NCBI GenBank assembly: GCA_029891345.1
Contig: CM057000.1
Coordinates: 122,497,838-122,561,837, forward strand
DNA: 64,000 nucleotides
From: Dryococelus australis
Taxonomy: Eukaryota > Arthropoda > Insecta > Phasmatodea > Phasmatidae
Direction of reading: 5' to 3'
Shown: positions 36,271-47,230 of the stretch, one piece after another
Numbering within the stretch: the stretch's first letter is position 1
How the letters are laid out: every line of letters begins with the position of its first letter
The notes under the pieces: generated by a model
The model's database searches: none
Seen by the model: only the letters and a program-made list of their open reading frames with translations
Told to the model about the DNA's origin: nothing
Translations under genes and position numbers: made by a program

Positions 36271-39254
36271 TGTGTAATTTGGTACAACAGCCATCGTGTA
36301 ATTTAGACAGTTGGTCCAAATTACACGAATCTGGCCTAAATTACACGAATTTATTGTAAATCAGCACAAAAATAAAAAATTATTGCAATATTTATGTTTT
36401 AGATGACCATAAGAGAAGAGCATAAATATAAGATTATTTATAATAAATGTAAGGAAGAAGACTTGATTGCAGCTATACAAGCCGTGGAAGAAGTAACGAG
36501 GATTAATAAAGCTGCGGATATGTTTAAGATCCCAAAAAGTACACTGAAACGAAGACTAAAACAACATTCAACAGTTTCAAAATATAGGCCCATTTGCCGA
36601 CCTCAAGATCTGCAAAAGACGTCGAAGAAGATCTCGTTAAACTTCTCTTACATTTGGAGAGTATGTTTTATGGGTGTGTATATTTTTTTACAATTCTTAT
36701 AATAAGTTTATAGACATGCCTACAATGTAGTAATTATATCAGCTCTTGACTTTGTACATTTTTCAATGGTCATAAAATAGAGTAGCCATCCTTTGAAAAT
36801 GGATGTTTTCTGCATAAATCAAAAGTATCTACGTTATCTGTTAATTATTTATGGAAGTTAATTAATTCGTGTCACACAGACTAATGCCGTAGTTGTTAAG
36901 GGAAAATGTTCATAACTTTTGATTGGTTGAAGTAAGGTAAACTAAATTTCTGGTACAAACTTACCCATTATGTAACTACATAGTCCGTTGCAAGGAAAAA
37001 AACACGAAAAGAAAATCGCTCATAAAATGTTTTAAATAGCACCCCGAGCATCATCTGTTGTTCCACTTTAGTACCCACTATCGTGCTAGTAGGCCCTATT
37101 ACTGTGTTAGTGCAGATAGCGTTACCTACCTTTTTTCTGTGTTTTTTTTCATTAGTATCTCTTAACTTACTGCAAGTACTTTAAATCTTGGCTGTGAATA
37201 CATTTTGTAAAGTGGCTATACATTATTGCTTCTTATGTTACAGATTAACCAGAAAAGGAGTTATGAAACTCGCTTTCGAGATAGCAAAGAAAAATAACCT
37301 CAGCACTCGCTTCAATGAATAAAAACAGGAAGCTGGAAAACCATGGTTTGAAAGGTTCATGAGATGACATCCAGAGTTAAGCTTGAGACGGCCAGAAAGT
37401 ACATTTTCAGCAAGAGCTGCTGGATTTAATAAAGTAATCGTCAACAAATTCTTCGATGCGCTGGAAGAAATAGTATATCAGGAAACAATTACATCATCCA
37501 GAATTTTTAATATGGACGAAACTTCGCATACTGTAGTTCAACGCCCGGAAAAAGTTATTGCACATAGAGGACAGCATCAAGTCGGTGGCATAACTCCTTG
37601 CGAAAGGGGGCAAAATGTGACAGGTGCGTATACCATAAATTCTGCTGGGTTACTTATCCCTCCAATGCTAATCCACACGAGGAAAATAACAAAGGATTCT
37701 CTAGCATTTGGTGCTCCCTGGGGGACAATTTTCAGAAGTCAAGACGAAGGTTGGATGACTGCAGATGTGTTTACGAAATGGATGTTCCATTTCATTCGGA
37801 ATGTAAAACCAAGTGTAACAGAAAAAGTTCTTCTCATTTTAGATGGAAACAGCAGTCATACTCAGATGGAAACAGCAGTCATACTCAGAGCTTAGATGCA
37901 ATCGATCTGGCTTGTGCTTGTGTGCCACTTCACATCTTCGTTGACTCTGCGTTTATAACAAAGCTCAGAACATCTCCAGAAAAAAATACTTACTTTTGAG
38001 CATATCGCCTCTTTAGTTGGAGCTGGTTTTCCTAGGGCTGCTTCGATGGAAATGGCAATAAATAGCTTTAGGAAAACTGGGTCATGGCCGGTTGATCGCC
38101 ATGTGTTTACAGATGCTGACTTTGCTGCTGTGTCGGTCATTGATCATCCATTCCAAGAATCAGTTGCCAAAGAGCATAGCCCTGTTTCTCTAGATGTGAT
38201 GATGCCTGAGCAAATGGAACACGTTGATGATACACTGCAGTCTAAAGTTTATGATTTACCAGAAATAAATGTGCTTAGCACTTTCAGAGACATTTCTGAT
38301 CGTTCGAATTATGTTCTTGGTTCACCTGCAACATGTAATATATCTACAGAGGAAATAAACCCGCTTCCTTCTTGCTCATTTTCACCAGAGCAAAAGAAAA
38401 GGCGAAAACGTGAGGTTTCAAGCATAGTGCTGACATCAACGCCACACAAAGAATCCTTAGAAAGAGTCCATGGTCCTCTTCTAAGACATCTACATCAACC
38501 AAGAAGAAACATTTATTTACTGAAGTGCAGCCGAATTTCCAGAAGAAGAAAGTGTCTGTTTCCAATAGCCCGGATACAGTGTGCATCAACTGTGGTGACA
38601 CTTATGACACAGGCTGGATCCAGTGCAACTCTTGTAAACTTTGGTCGCACGAGGAGTGTGCAGCTTTAAGTGATGCACATTTTTACTTTTGTGACGAGTG
38701 TGTGAAGCACTAGGAACTTTTTTTCTTTCATTATCAGGCTCACATTTTATTGCTATTTTTGGAATTAATATTAGCAATTTATGTGTAGTAAATTATATCA
38801 TAACTGAATGATACTTAACTGATCATTTCTGGAATATGAACACTCATCAAAATTATGGCCATCTGAGTCTGAATCTGAAAGTTGTCTCCTTCTTTAAACA
38901 ATTGGGTATGTTTTGTTTAAAAAATCTACAGTTATGCACTCTATGTACAACTCGAAAGAGGAATAATACATTTATTGGTAATACAAGTTGTTTTCAGTTT
39001 TATTTTTCCTTATTTTCAGCTGGACCAAATAACATGAATGTGAAGCTCAAATTACATACCACTGGCCCACATTACATAGCAATGAAAAATTTAATGAAAT
39101 TTTAATCAACTGGGTTATATTATAGTACATTGCATTTTACTTGTAGGCTTTGTAACATTTTATTACAGTTCATCTGCCTCTAAATTTTGAGGTGTTTGGA
39201 ACATCTGTTATGGATTTTACAGGCATCCAAAGTTAAGTGGTCCAAATTGCACAG
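36271..39254 (+). mobile_element. pogo-type DNA transposon inserted in the Polinton
   Basis: Ends are short imperfect inverted repeats (TGTGTAATTTGGTAC left; TGTGCAATTTGGACC reversed right). Several sub-terminal copies of the same motif, such as GGTCCAAATTACACGAAT and CCTAAATTACACGAAT, lie near 36,310-36,360, and degenerate ones at 39,030-39,085; they probably are transposase-binding sites. A clear TA duplication is not seen. The transposase between them is of the pogo/Tigger class. Confidence 0.75.
36403..38713 (+). pseudogene. pogo-type transposase with C-terminal PHD-like finger
   Basis: Exon 1 (36,403-36,660) holds a psq-type helix-turn-helix (EEVTRINKAADMFKIPKSTL) and ends at a GTATGT donor; the acceptor TTATGTTACAG is at 37,243. 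Exon 2 has the CENP-B-like DNA-binding part, then the DDE domain with FNMDETSHTVVQ (first Asp) and LILDGNSSHT (second Asp). The third catalytic block seems to be lost in a deletion near 37,950. The C-terminus (38,580-38,710) is a zinc finger, CINCGDTYDTGWIQC-CKLWSHEEC-FCDEC, of the PHD-like type found in some arthropod and cnidarian pogo transposases. Defects: a one-base shift near 36,615, stops near 37,320 and 37,366, and a 24-bp tandem duplication at 37,843-37,890. Confidence 0.85.
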
Positions 39255-39259
39255 ACCTG

Positions 39260-39600
39260 CCCTACTCGTCGTCTCGATGTACTCAGGGAGAGCTATGGAG
39301 CACCCATAACCATGAATACTGAAGTCGACGATACTGCTGAGCCACTGAAGAAGCTAACACATGATGAAGTACAGTCAGATCAGGACGATGGATCGGATAC
39401 GGGTTTGCCACACAAGAAGAAAGCCCTAAAATCTAATACTCTGGCTCGATGATACCTACATGTATTGGGACGATACGAACGAACTGGTCGATAGACTGCA
39501 AATACTGCTTGCTTCGCAAAGTGTTGGAAATTACTCCCACACCAACAAGATAGTTTCAATAATAGACTAACTTAAGGAAGTGGGCTACCTATGATTAATC
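39260..39600 (+). pseudogene. Polinton DUF8207-type ORF, C-terminal part
   Basis: Contains RLDVLRESYGAPITM, HKKKALKSNTLAR and then, in pieces, DDTNELVDRLQ and VGNYSHTNK. The same blocks are found in the separate fragment at 10.5-11.2 kb. Function unknown; broken. Confidence 0.65.
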
Positions 39601-40484
39601 GATGCGGCTGCCAGGCGCTACTGCAGTTGCAAGGTCATGATTTGTGGGATGAACGATCTGTTTCAAGCCGACTTCGTCGAGATGATACTGTAGGCTCAAG
39701 TCAACAAAGGCTACAAATACATGTTGACAGTCATCGATGCCTATAGCAAATTCGCCTGAGCCAAGCTGGTCAAGTCGAAGAATGTACGTGACATCACTGA
39801 GACCATCGCAGATGTGTTGAGCGAAGTACACATCCCAACAAATTTCCAAACCGACCAGGGCAAGGTATTATACAATGTAAAGTTGAAGGCCCTGATGAAG
39901 AAACATAACATAAATCATTATTCTACATACAGTAATCTAAAAGCTTCAATTGTCGAGAGGTTCAACAGGACTCTGAAGGGCAAGATGTGGAAGCATTTCT
40001 CAGCAAATGGTAGGTACAAGTGGCTTGAGCTACGGTCGAAACTCGTTTGCGAGTACAATTCTACAGTGAATTCCACCACTCGCATGAAGCCCGAAGATGT
40101 CAAGGACGACTCCCTGGTTCGGACTGTGTATGCTATTCCGAAGAGGAAGGACCTACGCAAGCCTTAAGCCAAGATTTGTGACCTGGTGCGCATCTCCAAA
40201 CAGAATGGTGTCTTCAAGAAAGGGTTCACAGTAAATTGGAGCCCCGAACTGTTTCGTATGCGACATATATGTAACTATGCTCTGAGGATCTACTATCTCG
40301 AAGATCTGAACAATGTACCACCCATGGCTGTTTTTACACAGAGGAGATCCAGACTACAAAGTTTCCAGACATGTATTTGGTGGAAAAGGTTCTGAAATAG
40401 CATAATGGAAGGGACTGCATCAAGTGGTGGGGTTTCCCTACCTGCTACAATTCCTAGGTCGCCGAGGCAGACATCGAGCTGTGA
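39601..40484 (+). pseudogene. Polinton integrase with chromodomain
   Basis: A retrovirus-like rve integrase: NDLFQADFVEM and KYMLTVIDAYSKFA mark the first catalytic Asp region, NFQTDQGKVLYN the second, and ASIVERFNRTLKGKMWKHFS the Glu block (39,940-40,000). The C-terminal part has ISKQNGVFKKGFTVNWSPEL and a chromodomain-like end (MYLVEKVLK, IKWWGFPTCYNS) with a stop at 40,484. AATAAA near 40,543 lies at the TIR border. Fossil. Confidence 0.9.
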
Positions 40485-40529
40485 ACACCGAAGATTAATA
40501 AAAATAATTTTTTTCTGATTATATATTTT

Positions 40530-41559
40530 TTGTGTACAATAAATTTTGTGCAAAAAAGTTTGCTGTGTTTTATTTCTTAGGTATACCTTTCATGATGTTG
40601 ACTAGCATGTGGTGGTTAGGTTAAGTGGATGCCAAGTAAAGATGGGAAATTAGCTCCTACATGTAAATTAAATACTTAAGTCTGGGATAGTAAAAAAATA
40701 TGAGTAAATAAAAATGTAAAAACTAAACTAAATACTTAAAATGTAAATGAAAATATTCAATAAAAATTAATACTTAAACTTAAAAATCATTTATATGTAA
40801 ATAAAAAAACATTCAAAATTATATGAGAAATAAAAATGTAATGTGTTTAATGATAGGCAAGATATTATTTATTCATCTCCAAGCTATATACTACTTATAA
40901 ACTCTTGTCCCAGTGCATGTTGCAATAGCTGAGTGATCTAAGGCGTAAGTCTGGCGACCCAAGGTTCGGCAGTTCGATCCCACACTATTCCAGATGGTAT
41001 TTTGAGCTCTAAAAAAACAATATGGTGGCCGAATGACAAATCTAACGAGAGCGATACCAGCACTCCTTGTCGCTAAAGCCAGAACCAATATGGCAGCGCT
41101 CCTAGTGGCCAATGTCAGAACTAATGGCTGAAACAAATGACAAACGATTAAACCAAGATGGCGGCCTCCAAGTAACAGCCAATGTAAACAAATGATGAAC
41201 CAATGGGAAAGGAAAGAAGAAGAAAGAGAGAATGAGAGAGAGAGGAGAGAAAGAGAGATTGAGAGAGAAAGACAAAGGAATATAAGAAAGGAATGAAAAT
41301 GCAAAGACAAAAAAGTGGGAGCACTCGGAAGAAACCCTCGCAATGCAAGAGCTTGAAAAAATTACATATTGGTTATCAAGATGGCGGAGTATTGGCTTAA
41401 AATATGGCGGCTTACTGGCTAGCAACATGGCGGAATCCAATATAGCGATCGCATGACCGAAATGACAGAGCAGGAAGTTCGGGATCCAATATGGCAGACT
41501 TGGCTCCAGTTTCCCGCTCCCGGCGGTTCCTATCCGTGAATATACAATACCCTGCTACT
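40530..41559. repeat. Polinton right TIR
   Basis: Inverted copy of 29,461-30,420 and about 70 bp longer. Carries the same tRNA-like block, C/T-rich (here GA-rich) tract and ATGGCGGC motif array. Confidence 0.9.
40918..40990 (+). other. tRNA-like block in the right TIR
   Basis: ATAGCTGAGTGATCTAAGGC (A box region) and CAGTTCGATCC (B box) with about 45 bp between them. Confidence 0.6.
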
Positions 41560-42070
41560 TACAGTATTATATACTCTCTATGCGTTCAGTCTGCACACAC
41601 CTATTTTTTTATTGTTTAAAGAATGTGAAATAATTAAATATCGACTAAAATTTTTATTCCACAACTTATTCTTCCAGTTTACGGTTAAGAAAATTAAAAA
41701 TGCATAAGTAAATGTTCTTTGAAAAAATTTGGCTGAATTGTTTTATATTCATTGCATTCATTCAGTTTAAATTTTATTAAACTTCCCTTCTTTTACAAAA
41801 ATGAAACGTGTTATTATATTCCTAATCACTGTAATGATGTTAACGAAGAAATAATTGTTCCTTTACTACATTGTACTAACAAATATGATGAACTGTAACG
41901 AAAATCTACAGTTTTGCAAAATGTGTAATTTAATTGTTGTATTTTGGTTTCCAGGTACTGTCTAACATTTTAAAGCATCAAAAATTAAATTTTATTCCTA
42001 GTTATTTTTTATTTATTTGAAATACTTAATATTTCTATCTAATATATACATAAATATTAGATTGAAATGT
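41560..42070. other. AT-rich DNA, no gene
   Basis: No coding signal or repeat match seen. Confidence 0.5.
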
Positions 42071-42074
42071 ACAA

Positions 42075-42077
42075 ATG

Positions 42078-42129
<52 letters not shown>

Positions 42130-42144
42130 CATTTGTACATTTCA

Positions 42145-42218
<74 letters not shown>

Positions 42219-42290
42219 GAGAGCAGTACCTGTTTCTCATTCCCAGGAAAAATGTGATACTTAAGCTAGTATAATAGGTAGGTGTATATA

Positions 42291-42382
<92 letters not shown>

Positions 42383-42434
42383 CTTAAGTAACACATTTTT
42401 CCTGGGAATGAGAAACAGGCACTGCTGTCTGTAT

Positions 42435-42495
<61 letters not shown>

Positions 42496-42540
42496 ATGTG
42501 TGTGTGTGTGCGCGTGTGTGTGTGCGTTTGCGAGTGCGTG
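42075..42540. repeat. Large imperfect palindrome of (TA)n and (CA/GT)n with conserved arms
   Basis: Two inverted arms, 42,210-42,260 and 42,382-42,435, share CAGTACCTGTTTCTCATTCC and CAGGAAAAATGTG-type sequence around a (TA)n centre, and are flanked outside by CA/GT and TA runs that also mirror each other. A third direct copy of the arm core lies at 42,698-42,735. Open frames over the TA runs are artefacts. Confidence 0.75.
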
Positions 42541-42651
42541 TGTGTGGTAAAGTTAATAATCAATTTCTCTTATATTCATTTTACTACTAAATGAAAAATT
42601 TTAAGTTAATTTTAAAACAAATTTAATTACATTGGAATGTGATAGCTAAAT

Positions 42652-43115
42652 TCAAATTAGTGACAGTTTACAGACTGTTACTACTAGACTGGCTATGAAA
42701 CACATTTTTCCTGGGAATAAGAAACAGGTACTGCTTAATTTTTCCTTTAGCTTGATCAAGGAGGAAGGATATTGCAGATAATCTGTACCTACCAAGATGC
42801 GCACGATTTTAGTGGCAGCTTTTGCTGTACGATTATCACAGACATAGTCCAAGAAAAAATCACCATAATTTCTCTACGCTATAGAATTTATTAAAATATG
42901 CATGAAAAAATTTACCTTACATAAGTTATGTCGATTGGAGTTTTTGCATTTATTGCTTGTATTATTAACATTGCACCCATAACAAACTAAGGTAGCATCA
43001 GCGGGTATCACTTTGTGGCACAGATGTTTTTCACTATTAGGCTCTTATATAACGTTCCTTTCATTCCATGCATATTGTTTCAAATGTTCCTTGCTGAATA
43101 TCTCAAAGACCTAAT
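42652..43115 (-). other. Exon-like pieces of an unknown gene or transposon
   Basis: On the minus strand 43,110-42,915 opens after an ATAATTAG acceptor-like site and ends at a GTAAAT donor-like site; it encodes VFEIFSKEHLKQYAWNERN and then CYGCNVNN with further cysteines, but has one in-frame stop. The frame at 42,652-42,852 (DYVCDNRTAKAATKIVRIL) may be another piece. I do not recognise a family; a decayed DNA transposon is the simplest idea. Confidence 0.2.
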
Positions 43116-43487
43116 TATAATATAAAAAAGTATATATTAAATTTTATGACAATTATATCTTGAGCTAGACCGACCTGCTCTTTGCTATTCGTATATGGTT
43201 ACCATACCAGTCAGAGGTGAAAATTATAATCATTTGTAGTGCACGGCAGTAATTATATATGTTATCTGAAATGTTGATTAGATAAGTTTTGTATGGGAGT
43301 TCCAGTAGACCCCGCTAGGTGCGCGCCTGGTTCGTGGCCTTGAGCGTAGCAGCAAAAACAACCGAGCAACCAGTTTTATACAGCTTTCTGGAAGTACCGG
43401 CAGCCCTACGGAACACTTACATATCATAATTTATTTAACTTATGTACAAGTGCTGAAATCTGACCCACTGGAATAGTCTTAAGAGCC

Positions 43488-43726
43488 ACGGAGCCACGGT
43501 GGCTGAGCAGTTAACCTGCTCGCCTTCCACCAAGGCGAACCGGGTTCAATCGCCGACTGGGCATCTCCCGGATTTAGGCATGTGGGAATCGTGCCGGACG
43601 ATACCGCTGGTCGACGTGTTTTTTCGGGAATCTGCAGTTCCCCCCCCCCCCCCCCCCCCCTTTTTTTCATTACGGCGCCGCTCCGTACCCCACCCCCCTT
43701 CACATTAGGCTCCCAAAACGTTGCTG
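43488..43726 (+). mobile_element. tRNA-derived SINE
   Basis: Starts with GCCACGGTGGCTGAGCAGTT (A box) followed by GGGTTCAATCGCC (B box) 45 bp on, then a tRNA-unrelated body with a long C-run. A 9-bp target duplication TTAAGAGCC flanks it (43,479-43,487 and 43,727-43,735). It lies about 75 bp downstream, on the gene strand, of the ZCCHC24-like exon donor. Confidence 0.88.
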
Positions 43727-43809
43727 TTAAGAGCCGCCCAAATCTCTTCATTCACTTCACTCACTCATTCCCATCGGAAGGGAGGTGATAAATGGTGCGA
43801 AGAACTCAC

Positions 43810-43964
43810 GAAAGGGCAGTCCTTGATGAAGTGGTCCTGCCTGCGATGGCACGAGTGGCACACGTAGGCGGGTGGAGGACGACTGACGGGCTTGCTGCCA
43901 ACTGCCACGCTGAACTTCTCCGGCAAGAACACCTCTCTCAGGGCTTCAGCCAGTTCCTCGTCCA
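43810..43964 (-). CDS. ZCCHC24: ZCCHC24-like protein, CCHC zinc-knuckle exon
   Basis: A 155-bp GC-rich open block on the minus strand, from an acceptor-like GACTGATGCAG to a strong donor CCTTTC|GTGAGT. It encodes EELAEALREVFLPEKFSVAV and then RPPPAYVCHSCHRRQDHF with IKDCPF. Vertebrate ZCCHC24 has [22 protein letters not shown] followed directly by the 3CxxC domain, so this and the exon at 1,163-1,315 are probably neighbours in one transcript. The exon ends in phase 0, which fits the next exon's phase-0 start. Oddities: five instead of four residues between the second Cys and the His of the knuckle, and the usual short linker before LTPY is missing from both exons. The acceptor is less certain than the donor, since the frame stays open upstream. 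N-terminal exons are not found. Confidence 0.82.
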
Positions 43965-44551
43965 CTGCATCAGTCAACACCGCGACAAAACATTTCAGTG
44001 TGTGTGAGACAGGTAATAATGCTATAGAGATTGCACTTTTTATACAGTGTTGGGGATGTAAAGATAGACAAACTAAGAAAGGGTAATCGTACACTCTAAG
44101 CTTGAGTCTAGCACAAGGAGATGGGGGAGTGGATCGGTGGCACAGGCCGCCATGTTGGATTCCGGACTTCCTGCTCATATTGAATTCTGCCATATCCATC
44201 GCCATCTTTATAACCAGCGTGACGCCATTTTGGTAACCAGTATGTCTTATTTCATGCTCTTGGGTTTTCTCCGAGGGCTCCCTCTTTTCTCTTTTCCATT
44301 CTTTCTTTTTCTTTCCTTCTCATTTGTTTACATCGGCTGAGACCACCATATTGGTTATTCGTTGGTCATTTGTTACTGGAGGATGCCATAAAATATTTGT
44401 TCCACGACATCTTTGTTTACATCGGTTTCCGTTAGGTGGCGCGACAGCCGTTCGATTAGTCGATTACTCACATTTGTTTGCTGCCACCTTAGTTCTGGTG
44501 TTGAAGGCTAGGGGCACTGCTTTTTTGTAGAATTCAAAACACGATCTGGAA

Positions 44552-44630
44552 TGGCGCGGGATCGAACAGCCGGACCTTGCGCCGCCAGACTAACACCTTA
44601 GACCACTCGGACTCGGCTATTGTGGCATGC
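44552..44630 (-). other. tRNA-like block, left end of the derivative
   Basis: On the minus strand TAGCCGAGTCCGAGTGGTCT (A box region with a short internal repeat) and CTGTTCGATCCC (B box). Confidence 0.6.
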
Positions 44631-45030
44631 ATTGGGACAAAAGTTTATAAGAAGTATATAGCTTGGAGACTAATAAATAATATCTTGTCTCTCATTAAAG
44701 ATATTAAATTTTTATTTCTTATATAATTTTTATGAATTTTTTATATAATAATTTTTTCGGTATATTTTTTATTATTTAGATTTAACTTATATAATTTTGT
44801 TTATATAATTTTTTCATTATATAATTTAAGTGTTTATTTATTATTTAGATTTTACTTATATAATTTTTAAGTATTGTACTTTTTAAGTATATTTGTAAGA
44901 ATTGACATTTTAAGTAATTAATATAACATTTAGATTTAAATTATAAATATTACAATTTATTTTTTGGAAATAAATATTATTTTAATATTTTACTTTATTC
45001 AAATTGTTTTTACTTTTGTACGAATATTAA

Positions 45031-46080
45031 GTGTGCTAGTCTTGTAACCCTGCATGTATACACTCACAACGTATCGACAGGTCTGGCAGGCAGTCATGCC
45101 AGCTGTGACATGCATGTGTGTGACATAGGCAGACACCGTTTCGTGGAATAAGGGCAAAGTGTAAATGACCCAGGGACAAGTGTGCGCGAACTTAAGCTAT
45201 CAGTCGCGCTGCTGGCCGGCCATGCCAATCAGAAATCTAGGAATCGATGGATTTATACATAAGTAGAATTATTTCAATTTATTTAATTTATCATTTAAAA
45301 ATTCATATCTCTATGCAATAATCTCTGTGTGTTAATACAAAACTTTCATAGGAAAAAGTAATTAAAAAATTTGCTTTTAGGGACAAAATTCATGATTGCG
45401 TAATCTGATCTTGCTGAAATTCGAACTAGACCTGTATTTGATCCTGAGGATTCGCTCTGCAAAATTCGAAGAACTTTTCTTGAGTTACAAGGGACTTAGA
45501 AGTGTTAAAGACGTACAGAGATCGTATCCTTATATAGTAGGATAGGATGTTAATTGTTTATTATCTCGACTATTTTTCGTAGGCATAACTATCCTACTCA
45601 GATTTTGTTCAATGTATGTATATGTGAATAAACCAACCACCATCAGATTCTCTAGTTATCATGCAGGATATAACACCAGAGAGAAATTAATGATGGTTTA
45701 TATATATATATATATATGTACATACTTCAGACTATAAACATAAAAACAGAGCGCTTAAATTTTCCATGCCATTCATGCAATGTCTTTAAACCAGCATTCT
45801 CACTTTTCATGTAGTGAATATAATCTGCTTATACGCAGCTCAAGACAGTCTATGCTAGCAAGTATCCAACCAGAACCCTTTTCCATATATTTTTCTCGAA
45901 AAAGTTTCACGACTGCCACTGTCAAACTATGCTTCCTTACTGGAACCTGGCTGCTTATATATACTCGCAAGCAGACATCTTAACATTCAATATTCCACCC
46001 ACTGTAACTCATGCATTCCATCTATTCTACCAACCAACACCATACTTACATAGGCCAGCCTTTAAGTTTATATTTTTAAG
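45031..46080. other. Unique DNA inside the derivative, no gene
   Basis: Includes a moderately GC-rich patch (45,050-45,240) and a (TA)n run near 45,700. No coding signal. Confidence 0.4.
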
Positions 46081-46085
46081 ATTTT

Positions 46086-46087
<2 letters not shown>

Positions 46088-46176
<89 letters not shown>
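46088..46176. repeat. (TA)n microsatellite
   Basis: Two adjoining TA runs. Confidence 0.9.
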
Positions 46177-46177
<1 letters not shown>

Positions 46178-46279
46178 CTTACATATATTATTTCTTTTTG
46201 CAATTCCAGACTTATTTTTGAGAATTTTGTTACTTTATTATTCACATTTAACTTATGTAATTTTTCAGTATTTTATTTA

Positions 46280-46560
46280 TACATAAGAGCTTTGTTACTC
46301 ACACTGACTATACCAAAAACATTTACTTACCGCTCATACTTTCCGCGCTACTGGTCGACACCAGTAAAATATATACTGACCACTCGTACCATCCACTATA
46401 TAACTCAAGTCATACCAGACCACCCAAAATCCCATCTCCTATAACCGAAGAAGAAATTCAATTCAACCATATCAACCAATACACAAAGAACAATATCCAT
46501 CATAACTCGAGTGTACCAAGCAACTACGCAGCTAAGGCCGGCCCATAACGTAACACCCAT
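46280..46560. repeat. G-poor repeat block
   Basis: Rich in CATACC, CCATC and ACACC with very few G on the plus strand, like 50,960-52,160; 47,400-48,030 has the reverse bias (GGTATG, GATGG). Confidence 0.5.
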
Positions 46561-47067
46561 TTGACACATGCCACATTACCCCTCCCTAGTCCGTTTGGCC
46601 GGCGCACCGCATTTCATCAGCGTAGTCATCATCTGCACGAGAGGAATCTCGTAAAATCGCTAACTTACAAGGCTTGGAATATTTCACACTTGAAACATAA
46701 ATGTTGGTTACGTCGTGGAATATCAGCGGTGAAACAACATATAGCAAAAAAAATGTAATGTTAACCCTTGCACCAACGCCAATTTTGTAATAATCTACAG
46801 GAAAAAGAAAATGTGCATGCAAGTTACCACGGAAAAAAACTACCTTTAATGCATTAATAACGTAGACTTAATTTTTGGTAAGCCCAGATGAGTTGAAAAA
46901 CAACTTCTGACCGACTCGCTAGCTTCTAACTAAGTCATCATTGCCCTGTCAGTGAATAAGTTCTTTTTAATGTGAGAATATATTTCGTCCTCATATCTTT
47001 GCTCAGCTTGAACTCAGGATCACACTTAAAGCTGAATATTGTCAGACCTGCCACTCAAAAGTGTCCG

Positions 47068-47230
47068 AAAAGACTCCAAGTGACTCCTAAATGACTCCAA
47101 ATGACTCCTAAATAATCCGAATGACTCCTAAATTACTCCAAATGACTCCTCAATGACTTTAAAATGACTCAAAATGACTAATAAATTATTTAAAAAGATT
47201 CATAAATTATTCCAAAATTACACCAAATGA
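47068..47230. repeat. AATGACTCC minisatellite
   Basis: At least ten spaced copies of (A)AATGACTCC or close variants, about 11-22 bp apart, decaying towards the right. TGACTC is the half of an AP-1-type site, though no function is implied. Confidence 0.75.

Larger units (their letters stand above)
29461..41559. mobile_element. Polinton/Maverick-type element (broken) with about 1-kb TIRs
   Basis: Long inverted terminal repeats start AGTAG on both sides (29,461 and 41,559). Between them lie pieces of a major capsid gene and a small conserved ORF on the minus strand, then a packaging ATPase, small ORFs and a chromodomain integrase on the plus strand. These genes together identify a Polinton. No type-B DNA polymerase or maturation protease is visible. 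A LINE fragment (31.88-34.8 kb) and a pogo transposon (36.27-39.25 kb) interrupt it; without them the element would be about 6-7 kb. No matching 6-bp target duplication is seen (aagtga left, tacagt right). The TIRs differ by roughly 10-15% by eye; this is an old, inactive copy with many breaks. Confidence 0.9.

Noticed and set aside
40891-41440. 150- and 112-codon Ser/Leu/Phe-rich frames that look like membrane proteins
   Set aside because: They lie in the non-coding TIR; the apparent hydrophobic runs come from the C/T-rich tract.
29461-41559. A 6-bp target duplication confirming the Polinton insertion
   Set aside because: The flanking hexamers differ (aagtga and tacagt).
42017-42590. Several 60-100 codon frames of Tyr/Ile/His/Thr/Val repeats
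   Set aside because: Translation of (TA)n, (CA)n and (GT)n runs only.
43765-44205. The full 146-codon minus-strand frame as one protein
   Set aside because: Only 43,810-43,964 has coding character and splice borders; the rest is intron and Polinton-type repeat read through by chance.
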